This document shows positions 34,650-44,055 of a DNA stretch of 61,601 nt, piece after piece (the stretch's first letter is position 1; the number at the start of each line of letters is the position of its first letter). Where the stretch lies: positions 1,303 to 62,903 of the forward strand of contig NSJX01000017.1 in assembly GCA_002286715.1 (NCBI GenBank), read 5' to 3'. The DNA is from Dentipellis sp. KUC8613. Its lineage: Eukaryota; Basidiomycota; Agaricomycetes; Russulales; Hericiaceae. The translations under genes and the position numbers were made by a program. Under the pieces are notes generated by a model. That model saw only the letters and a list, made by a program, of their open reading frames with translations, had not been told where the DNA came from and did no database searches.

Positions 34650-37400
34650 ATGGAGAAGCAAGGCGACGACGCTTTCTATGCCGCCGCCGGCGAGCTCGCT
34701 CAGAACAAGCGCGACGATGTCTTCGACGATGGCAAGGGCTCTGGCGAGTTCACCTCCGAGGGCTCTCAGCTCGGCGAGGCCTACGAGGGCTACCTGGCTC
34801 CAACCCTCGAAGAGGCTCATACTCTTCGTCACGTCCCGGACTCTATCATGTGGACGACATACCGTGAGTACTCCCTACTCGCATTGCCAGCCACCTCTAA
34901 ACTATTCCTCTCGTAGTCATTGCTTTCGTGGAGTTGGCTGAGCGATTCTCGGTGAGTATATGCGCCTTCGTGTTCACGATCTTTGACTGATGTATGCTCC
35001 TCTAGTTTTACGGTAATGTTCTTTGAATGCTACTGCGCTTCGATTCTGATGGATCACCCCCGGCGCTCAGGCAGTACCATTGTTTTCGTACGTGTTTTAT
35101 CACGCAATTCTGCACTGCATGTGTCTCACTTTGTCGTCGCACATACAGGTGAATTTCATCCAGCAGCCCCTTCCTGCTGGCTCCAACACGGGTGCCGGTG
35201 GCGCTGACGGCCAGTCAGGTGCCCTCAACCAGGGACAGCAGACATCCACTGGTTTGACCACTTTGAACGCCTTCTGGTAAGCTTGTTCTGTCACCTGTCT
35301 TCTCCTTTGGCGCACCGTTAATTCTTCCCTAGGTGCTACGTCACTCCCCTGCTCGGTGCGTATCTGGCTGATACTCGGTGGGGTCGCTTCAAGACCATCG
35401 GCATCTCCGTCGCTATCACCCTTGTGGGCCATATCATCCTCGTCATCAGCGCCATCCCTCCTGTCATCGTTCACCCCAATGGCTCTCTGGCGGCGCTGTG
35501 TATCGCCATTGTTGTCATGGGCTTGGGCACCGGCGGATTCAAAAGTAACATTTCTCCGCTGGTCGCCGAGCAGCAGAAGCGCACTCGCGCCTTTGTCATG
35601 GAGACTTCGACGGGCGAGCGTGTCGTCGTGGATCCCTCATTGACCACTGCCAGGATCTACATGTACTTTTACTTCTTCATCAACGTCGGTGCATTGATTG
35701 GCCAGATCACCATGACATTCGCCGAGAAGGTGTGTCTCTAACTCTATCAATGCCGGGTACACAGCTAACTCTGGCCATAGTACGTCGGTTTCTACTTGGC
35801 GTACACACTCCCCACCGCCATCTTCCTGCTGTGCCCCTTGGTGCTGTTTGTCGGTCGTAACCGATACGTGCGCTCGCCGCCGACAGGCTCTGTGCTTGGC
35901 AAGTCGTTCCGCCTCTGGCGCTTTGCTGCCAAGGGCCGCTGGTCATGGAACCCGTATCGCACATTCCGGAACTTGACGGCTGCTGACTTCTGGGAGAACG
36001 TGAAGCCCAGCAACGTCATTGCGCGCGAGCGTGAGACGGGTGTCGCCAAGCCCAGGTGGATGACTTTCGACGATGTCTGGGTCGATGAGGTCCGCAGAGG
36101 GTTCAAGGCTTGCGCCGTGTTCCTCTGGTACCCCTTGTGGTGTACGCATCGATTCCCTGTTTTTATTGCGACCTTGTCCTGACTGCCACCCAGGGCTCTC
36201 ATACAACCAGATCGTCAACAACTTGACCTCGCAGGCCGCAACGATGGTCACGAACGGCGTGCCCAACGACGTTGTCAACAATCTCGATCCCTTCGCGCTC
36301 ATCATCTTCATCCCCATCTTCGACTTGGTCGTCTACCCCTTCTTCCGCCGCATCGGGTTCAACTTCACGCCTATCAAGAAGATCACTGCTGGCTTCTTCA
36401 CTGGGTGCCTCGCCATGATCTGGGCAGCGGTTGTGCAGCACTACATCTACAAGGTACGCACTCGCATACTTACCCGTTCTCTCTCGACATCCTCTAACGC
36501 ATGATCTGCCGCACAGCGCAATCCCTGCGGGTACCACGTCGGCACCTGCGTGGACGCCGACGGCAACCCCGTCACCTCCGACCTGAACGTCTGGATCCAG
36601 ACGGGCTCGTACGTCCTGATCGCGTTCTCCGAGATCTTGGCGTCTATCACCGGTCTCGAGTACGCGTTCACCAAGGCGCCGAAGAACATGCGCTCGCTCG
36701 TCATGGGCGTCTTCCTCTTCATGTCCGCGCTCGCCAGCGCCATCGGCGAGGCCTTCGTCTGTGCGTACCCCCCATTTTTTATTCTCACACTAGAGCGCAC
36801 GTGCTGACGCGTAGTGTGTGTGTGCGTACAGCCGTGTCGGAGGACCCGCTGCTCGTGTGGAACTACGGCATCTTCGCCGTGTGCGCGTTCGTGGGCGGCA
36901 TCGGCTTCTGGCTCTCGTTCCGCCACCTCGACGCCGAGGAGGACGAGCTGAACCTGATCCAGGAGGGCTCGCCCCCCGCCTCCCGCAGCGCCGCGTCCTT
37001 TGGGTCTTGGGTTCTCGGTCGTCGTCGTTGTCGTCGTGTATGTGTAGGTATGTTGTACGAGCGTGCGGTGCTGCGTTGCTGTTGTTATTGGCATGCTATA
37101 AAGTATCCTTTGTTCCCTATCTTGTTTATACCCCCGACCCGCTCGGCTTGGCTCGACTCGACCAGCAGCGTGCCTGGTGCGCGTCTGTGTACGATGTGGT
37201 GCGCGCCGATTGTATCTCTACTTTTCCGCACCGCTCACTGGCGCCTTCAACTTCAACTCGAATTCCGCGTTCGCTTTTCTCTTTTTCTTTTCTTTCTTTC
37301 TTGGCCTTTCTTTTGGCTCGGTTTCCGACCCCAGTCAGTCCCCGTCGCGCAGTCTGTCCTTCATACCCCTACCCCTGTCCCTCATTCAAAATCTCCATAA
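34650..37400 (+). CDS. PTR2-type proton-coupled oligopeptide transporter
   Basis: Ten exons: 34650-34863, 34917-34951, 35006-35012, 35071-35087, 35149-35276, 35333-35729, 35781-36141, 36194-36453, 36517-36760, 36832-37400. Exon 3 is 7 nt and exon 4 is 17 nt. Family signs: VELAERFSFYG (the ExxER motif), LGAYLADTRWGRFKT (PTR2 signature), GLGTGGFKSNISPL and YFFINVGALIGQ in helix 5, and YPLWWLSYNQI. It imports di- and tripeptides with protons across the plasma membrane through about 12 helices. As written it is 743 aa, roughly 100-150 longer than usual. Family similarity ends near DELNLIQEG (about 36970), and the tail from there to 37400 looks like read-through of 3' sequence. A C-run at about 36970-36976 could hide a frameshift, or a last intron is missed. 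Confidence 0.88.
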
Positions 37401-38183
37401 CCGATACCCGTACCCCACAAACCTCTGCCCCGCTCGCCCGCACGAAAAGACCCCGCGCGCATCTAAAAATTCCCCGAAGCCGATGCCGAGACCAAAACCT
37501 CCGAACCAACGAAGCTAGCAACTGCAGATGGATGGAGTTGCGAAACTCTATTCTGCAGGATGCTGCCACGCGCACGCTGCGCCGGGAGCACGAGGCGCGG
37601 GTGCTTCTAGCTTCTAGCTTCGAGGTTCGCGTTGGCATCGGTATCGGTATCGGAGTTCGCATGGAAACAGGCGGGCGGGAAGATCGAGATGCGCGGGGTG
37701 TGGGGTGTGGGGAACAGCGAGGACGGGGTATCCGAGTCCGGTTACCGGTGGGTGCTTCTGTTGCTTCCATTTTGCATCTTTGCATCTTCGCATCTTTGTG
37801 GTCTTCTTGTGTCTGACGCCTTGGGTTTGGGTTCTTCGGTCTTCTGTTTGTTGCGATGAAGAGTAGGCTAAGGATCCGGACGGTCGTCGGCATGTCCGGA
37901 TGATGCGTGTGTGGGCATGTGTGAAGCAGGGCTCTCAGTTGAGTTCTTGGTATCGATTTTTGCGCCCCGGTACGTGCGGGTTTTACGGCCTTGATATCGA
38001 TTTCAGTACTAGTGTTGGACGTGGGTGATCAGCTGCGAGTTCGTGAGATTTGGGTTTGTGTGGTTTCAAATTGCTTCCGTTGTCATATCTGTCTGTTCAT
38101 GCTCCAGCTGCAGGAGCCTTACTTTGCGCATGCATTCGAGCCTCGAGGCCCACCGGCTGCGCCGCAATCGATAAGGCAATCGT
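37401..38183. other. intergenic, nothing recognised
   Basis: 3' region of the transporter gene and downstream side of the minus-strand unknown-family gene. Low-complexity GTTCGCGTTGGCATCGGTAT-like runs occur at 37625-37665. Confidence 0.4.
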
Positions 38184-38918
38184 TCATGGCGTAGTCTGTG
38201 TTCGCCGCGCGCGGGCGCCCAAGTCAGCGGTCGGGAACCATGGAATTGAACCAATCGTGTAGTAACTGTCGTCTACCGCCTCTTCCGCAGACACACATCG
38301 ACACTCAGCGCAAGCAGGAAAGAGCCGGGCGTGGAGCTCTTCTACGACAGAATAATTTGCTTCTCTAGCCTGAATCCTGCGCAGCATGTCGCCCAGCACT
38401 GCATCGCGCGCGTGGTGGTACTTCCGCCGCTCGAGGAGCGCGTCCCCCGCTGTGTGCTCCCAGGCTTCGATCTGCCTGCGGTCGGTGTGGCACCGGCATT
38501 GGGTGAAGCAGTCGGGTCTGCGGGCGAGGATCGCGTGCGCGCGGTGGACCTCGGCGTCGGGAAACACGAATGAGAGTTCCTGGGAGATGGTCAGCAGGTG
38601 GTTATGTTGCGGATCACGCGCGCGGGGGTATATGTAAGTAGGCGGGCAGACGTACCTCCATGCATCTGGGGACGCCGTGGAATATAAGACACATTCTGCC
38701 CCATACGACGTAGGACATGCCGCTCTCGTCGAAGGCCCGCGCCAAGGCGATCGTGAGGGAATAAGGGTCGTTACCTTTTTCAAATGCGTACTGCTCGGGC
38801 CCGCTGGAGAGGTACAGCTCGGGTTCAGCAGCAGGCCACGCGGAGGAGGATATTAGTATACTTGTGCTGACATGTTCATTTCCTCGTCTGCGTCGACGTC
38901 TTGAATCTTGATTGCCAT
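38184..38918 (-). CDS. unknown-family protein, paralogue A (short form)
   Basis: Three exons (38872-38918, 38656-38803, 38184-38579), 196 aa, starting MAIKIQDVDADEEMN. I do not recognise the family. Conserved with the plus-strand paralogue at 39.5-40.4 kb: SLTIALARAFDESGMSYVVW, GRMCLIFHGVPRCME, SFVFPDAEVHRAHAIL, RPDCFTQCRCHTD, and RIQAREANYSVVEELHARLF ending PAC. The opening layout (a helix, then YVVWG, then the V/F-rich strand) recalls nucleotidyltransferase-fold proteins, but the catalytic signature is not obvious. Relative to paralogue B it lacks about 94 residues in the middle. Intron 1 contains a good TACTAAT branch-point sequence. No signal peptide or membrane segment. Confidence 0.6.
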
Positions 38919-39326
38919 CGATGGGAGTCTGTGAAAGAGGCCTCTCAGTCGTACCCGCTTAGAGCGAAATGGTTGGAATACTTGGAAGGTGCGAGTGTCT
39001 GAGAGAAAAGAGGGTATTTACTATCAGCAGGGAGATCAACGTGACGCTGCGCACTGCCATTGAACGAAGTCCTGTTGAAGATATCTAGTAACTTTCCTTG
39101 ACATCGAACGCGACCCCGACGGGGGAAATGGCGAACAGTCTCCAGACTCGAATTCCTCCGCGAGAAGGTTTGTATGATATGTACAGGTCTAAGACCCTAA
39201 GCGCTGCGAAGATTTCGGCAACACGCGAGGGCATTCAGATCTCTGCTAGCGCTACTAGCGAATATCACCTTCTCTCCAACTTGAACACACGCACCTTCCG
39301 AGTCCCGACTATCGCACTCGAGCTCC
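38919..39326. other. short intergenic between inverted paralogues
   Basis: Head-to-head spacer between the two unknown-family genes. No recognised element. Confidence 0.4.
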
Positions 39327-39538
39327 ATGGAAATTTCAATATCAGGCCTAACTGAGAGAGCTCTCTCACGGGCACTCCTCGACGGCGCTCGAGACGCAGA
39401 CGAGAAAAGATCCGCACAAGTGCATTCAATAATGTTCTTTCGTGTGGCGTGCTGCTGAACCCGAGCTGGATATGTTCGACAGCGAGCCCGTCGAGCGGTA
39501 CACATTCGACAATAGTGACGACCATTACATACTCCCTC

Positions 39539-40357
39539 ATGATCGCCCTGGCGCGGGCCTTTGACCAAGCTGGCCTCGCCTACGTCGTATGGGGCAGAAT
39601 GTGTCTCATATTCCACGGTGTGCCCAGCTGTATCGAGGTATGTTCATTCGCATATGAACGTATGGCACCACGGCCACATACCCTCCATCTTCCAGGGCAT
39701 CTCATTCGTGTTCCCGGACGCCGAGGTCCGCAAGGCGCACGCGATCCTGACCCAGAGACCCGACTGCTTCGCACAATGCCTCTGCCACACCGACCGCAGC
39801 CAGATCGCGGCCTGGGAGCGCATGGAAAACGAGCAGCACCGGTACCACTACGAGAGCTTCAGGACGGCGGCCGTCCCGGAAATGCACCACATTTTCCGCG
39901 GGTGCGTCAATGTCGAGCTCTGCTCCCAAGCGCGGGTCTCTCCGCGGGCAGCCCCGACGTCGTTTGTGCATCCCCACGCCGGGAGGCATACTATGTCGAG
40001 AAAGGGTCTAATCGCGGTTACATGGAGGCAGTGTCGGTCACGGACGGTTACCGTCTGCGTTATCTGGCCATCCCGGCCATGTGCGAGCAGTCGCTCCTGA
40101 TCAGCGCGCGCGATTGGCACGCAGACTACTGCGCGTACTGGTTTTGTTATGCGGCGTATGCGGTGGATTATATCGCGGATGAGCGAACGCGGCCGTTTCG
40201 CGATAGGGTGCTGCGCGAGATGATGTGCAGGATCCAGGCGAGAGAAGCGGATTTGTTCACCGTGGAAGAGCTGCATGTGCGGCTGTTTCCTGCTTGTGTG
40301 CAGTGTGCTAGTGATCGTGATCGTACGGCGTCGGGTTGGGAGGAGGCGCCGCGCTGA
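39539..40357 (+). CDS. unknown-family protein, paralogue B (5' end damaged)
   Basis: Three exons from an internal ATG (39539-39637, 39696-39901, 39952-40357), 236 aa, starting MIALARAFDQAGLAYVVWGR. It continues HGVPSCIE, SFVFPDAEVRKAHAILTQRP, HHIFRGPDVV, a tyrosine-rich middle part and RIQAREADLFTVEELHVRLF, ending PACVQC. By comparison with the minus-strand copy the gene should begin upstream, near an ATG at 39327 (MEISISG...), with a second exon through PVERYTFDNSDDHY. Four extra bases (ATAC-like, near 39525-39532) then break the frame just before SLMIALARAF. Either translation starts at the internal ATG or the copy is becoming a pseudogene. The family is not recognised. Confidence 0.55.
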   Translation: MIALARAFDQAGLAYVVWGRMCLIFHGVPSCIEVCSFAYERMAPRPHTLHLPGHLIRVPGRRGPQGARDPDPETRLLRTMPLPHRPQPDRGLGAHGKRAAPVPLRELQDGGRPGNAPHFPRVRQCRALLPSAGLSAGSPDVVCASPRREAYYVEKGSNRGYMEAVSVTDGYRLRYLAIPAMCEQSLLISARDWHADYCAYWFCYAAYAVDYIADERTRPFRDRVLREMMCRIQAREADLFTVEELHVRLFPACVQCASDRDRTASGWEEAPR

Positions 40358-40977
40358 TGACTGGCATGAACGCGTCGAGCGTTGAACGTGAGATGCATAT
40401 GCATTGATCGCAATGTTGAAGTGGAATTGGAAGGAAGCTTGAGGGCTCCGGCCGCTGGATGGGTATCAGGCCGTAGTGTAGAGAGAAGGTGGGTACCGTG
40501 TATACAGGCGCAGGCGGGTGGGGCTTGCGTGAGGGCTCATGGGCGAATGGAGCAACGAAAGTACCAGCGTTACGCGTTCAGAGATCGGTACGGAGCCCTG
40601 AGCAACGCGTTGGTGTGGGGGAAGACATGCTGGCACACAGGTGCGAACGAGACGTTGATCGCGCGCTGAGGTGTTGCTGGCGGGAGGGAGAGCTGACAAG
40701 CTGACGAGCTCGTTCTCGTGTGTGTGTTTACTTGGGATGAGGGGTATGGGATGCAGCTGAACCGCGCAGAGCTCACGGGGCACTACGTACTGGCCACGAA
40801 AGACTGACTGCGGCGGGCAAAGGGCATGCCGACTCTAGATCTTTGAAGTAAGGACTCACCTGTACGCAAAATGGGCACAATTCCATAACTCAACGCCTAG
40901 AACCCAAAGAACGAGATCGTACCATCTGAATTCTGCACCGCTGTTCGACACACACATGCTGGGGCGGACATGGTCAC
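40358..40977. other. convergent intergenic, nothing recognised
   Basis: Lies between the 3' ends of paralogue B and the phytase-like gene. Confidence 0.4.
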
Positions 40978-43031
40978 CTACACGTTAACCTGCGCGCCGG
41001 GGAGGGTGACTCTGAACACGAGGAACTGATTGTCGACGTCCTCTCCCGCATTGAAGGGCGTGCCGTTGAACACGCCGTGCGTGCTGAGAAAGTCGTTGTC
41101 CGACTGCAGCAGGTAGAGTCAGTGTCATGCACGTGACGGAGGACGGAGTGAGAGAGGGAAAGAACGCACGGCGGTAAAGAGGAAATAGTCGTCCGGGAAC
41201 GCGGGGTCGGCGACGGACGCAAGCGCGAGGGACTCCCACTTTGCATCGATCAGCGTCTCGTCGTCCGGGTCGCCTGTTACATGCATCAGCACGCAGCTCC
41301 CAACGTGCACGAATAAGGAAGGGCCAACCGTTGTGCAGCCCAAAGCGGGCAAGCTGACTGCTATTCAGGATATCGACGAAGGACACGTAAGTCGCAGGCG
41401 TGATGCTCTTGTCGAGGTCGCCCTTCTTGGCAAGCGGATTGCCCGGCTCGTCGAACTTGGAGCCATGGATGTCCGTCGCGCCGCTCAACGAGATCAGATC
41501 CGCGTGCCTGCCGCCGCGTCAGTCCACACAGACATGCATGTACCGAATGCGCACTTGTACGCCGCCGACGTATCGTCCCCGCCCCGCCCGTCGCCGTCGC
41601 GCGCGAGCGCCAGGAACGTGCCCGGGCTCACAAAGTGCAACTCGCTCGCGCCCAGCGTCTTGCTGTCGCTGTCCAGCGGCAGCGGCACGACCCACTCGCC
41701 CACCAGCGCCGGCCGCCCCGCGCTCGCGCTCGCGTTGGAGACGTCGAACGCGACGAGCCGCGTGTACCGCGCGTTCTTCTTCTTGTCGCCCCCGTCCTGG
41801 ATCGTCGCGGACTGCAGCAGCGCGTACAGCGTTGCCCCGTCCGCGGACACTGTGAGCCCCTCAAAGCCTGGCGTGTGCAGCAGTTGAGAGGAAATGCCAA
41901 GATATAGAAGCGGAGAGCGACACGCACCCTGGTTGCCCGCGCGCCCCGTGTCGGGATCCGTGTCGCCCGTAAAGTTCAGCTTGCCGCCGTCCATAGGCAG
42001 AATCGCGTCCGGGGGCTGCACCGTCTGCAGCAGCGCGCCCGCCGCGCTGTACCGGTACACATACGGCCCGTACTCGTCGCTCACCCAGAACCTGCTCGCC
42101 CGCACACACACCAGCGACCGCACAATAATCGTAAGTCATGCAGGAACGAGACCGGAGACACGCACGAGCCGTCCGCGTTGAGCACCAGGCCCTCCAGATC
42201 GAGCGTCAGGCGGTCGACCCCCGCGCCCGGGATCGGCAGCGGCGGGTCTGCGCTCGCGCTCTGCGGGAACCCCGCCTGCGCCGCGCGCACGCCGAGCGCG
42301 TCCAGCCCGCTTGTGCGCGCGCCGCCGCGGTCCGCGTAGAGCACCGTGTGCTGGTACGCCAGCTGCAGCGTGCCCTGTGCCTGCGCGAAGGTGAGCGGGG
42401 CGGCGCCGTAGTATGGGGTGAGGGTGAAGGAGAGCGTGTGTTGGCGCGCTTGGTAGTCGATCGTGCCGTCTCTGTTGTGTGTGCGTGTGGTGTTAGGAAT
42501 GTGGTGAGGGGAAGGGGAGAAGGGGGGGAGGGAGAAGGGGACGCACACGTTGAACCCGCGGTCGGGCTGCACGCGCAGCGAGCCCGCGTACGTCCCGTCG
42601 CCGGTCGCGGCGAACGACGCGAGCGCGATTGCACTCCCGATCCCGCCGATTGTGTCCCCTGCGTGCCCATAAACATTGAGCGTCCCAGTCGCGCTCGAGT
42701 CGATTGGGACAGATGCACGTACCGGTGAATTCGGTCGCGTTGGAGGGGATTAGGCCGAATGCGACGAGGCCCTGCCGGTCGAGTTCAAGAACGGAGGGAG
42801 GGCAGCGGTTCGAGTGAGCGCCGGGTAGATGGATAGATGTATGTATAAATACAGAGGACAGACCTTGTTGATGAACGTCGTCCCGCCGAGTTTGACTGCG
42901 AACGCCTGTGATGGATCTGGCTCTGTCACCGTGACGGTGGGCGTTGACATCGAAGTCGCTGAGCGCCCGGTGGGCGACGCGTGTGTAGGCACGGTGGCCG
43001 CGGCCGCTGCGAGCAACAGTGCGAGCAGCAT
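40978..43031 (-). CDS. secreted phytase-like (esterase-like activity of phytase) domain protein
   Basis: Nine exons (42864-43031, 42723-42771, 42547-42658, 42166-42471, 41928-42091, 41555-41867, 41329-41507, 41170-41273, 40978-41103), 506 aa with all phases closing. A signal peptide opens it (MLLALLLAAAAATVPTHA). The body reads like the phytase-like beta-propeller domain of agaricomycetes: VKLGGTTFINKGLVAFGLIP, GDTIGGIGSAIAL, LDLEGLVLNADGS, FWVSDEYGPYVYRY, FEGLTVSADGATLYALLQSA, DIHGSKFDEPGN and LPGAQVNV at the end. Members are predicted to be extracellular. Enzymatic phosphate release has been proposed for the domain but is not demonstrated for this one. Several exons are very GC-rich, giving long frames on the opposite strand. 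Confidence 0.85.
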
Positions 43032-44055
43032 CGCTGATGATGAGGCTTGTCGAGCTCAAGGACTCCGACTCGCATCACGGCCACGGCCAGCATGCTACTT
43101 ATAGCATCTCGGCACTGAGCACGAGCACACCGGGACGTCTGGTGAGTTCGCGGCGATTGGGCGCGCATTAGAGCGAGATGTGAGGTGCGGGTGCATGAGG
43201 ACATGGGTGAGAGCGCGAGGGCGCGACGCACGTTCGTCGCGCTGGTTGCCTTGTGTGGATGTTGGGCTCGAGGGAGGCGCTTGAGTGTGGGCCGCCGGCT
43301 CGTGATGCCATGAATGGAAGGGTGGGGAGTACTTACTTGTTGGTGGTGTCTTCTAGTGTGTTGTACGGGGAGCTTTTTAGGGGACGCGTTAGAATGAACT
43401 TGGACGCGTCGCGAAGATGTCTGAGTCACAGGACGAGTGTCCTATCCTTGCTTTCGAAAGCCTCACCTATATACCACGCGGACGTTCTCTCCGACAATAC
43501 TCACAAGGCACCATGACACATTCGGCCGTCAACCAAGCGTCCGAGTCGACATTGACAGGAATCGTGACGGAGGTAAAGCGGCATTCCGAGCCATTGACGA
43601 GGTGACATCGATATCTCGGACCGGGCCGAGCTCTGGCTCGAGCGTCAGGGTATCTGGCGCTCTGCTGTCATTGTGCGGTGCGGGTGCAGTGTGCATGAGG
43701 GAGCACCGTACGAGTCGCGTATGTCGCGATATCAATAATCAGTGCATATATTCGAGAGACGAACGTGTGATGGCCTGGAAATTGGAGTAAGTATCAAAAA
43801 GATCATTATTCATAGAAACATGAGCTTCTCGCTGATTTTCGAACATGACGCACCTTCCGCCCCCTCGAACGACCCCCACCGTCGCACCGAACGAGCCCCG
43901 TCGCATATTCAAGTCGAAGTGACGTCGACACGAAACCCTAACCCCCGCCTCGGCAGTAATAGGCGCACGCTTGGTCCTCCGCGGCGTCTATAGTATAGGC
44001 TATAGCGCGGAAGCAAGCAAGCCCGCACCCATACCCATGCTCTCGACCTCCCTCC
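43032..44055. promoter_or_regulatory. divergent upstream region (phytase-like / ECM14-like)
   Basis: One kilobase between two start codons. No strong TATA box or palindrome was identified, and there is no third gene that I can support. Confidence 0.4.
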
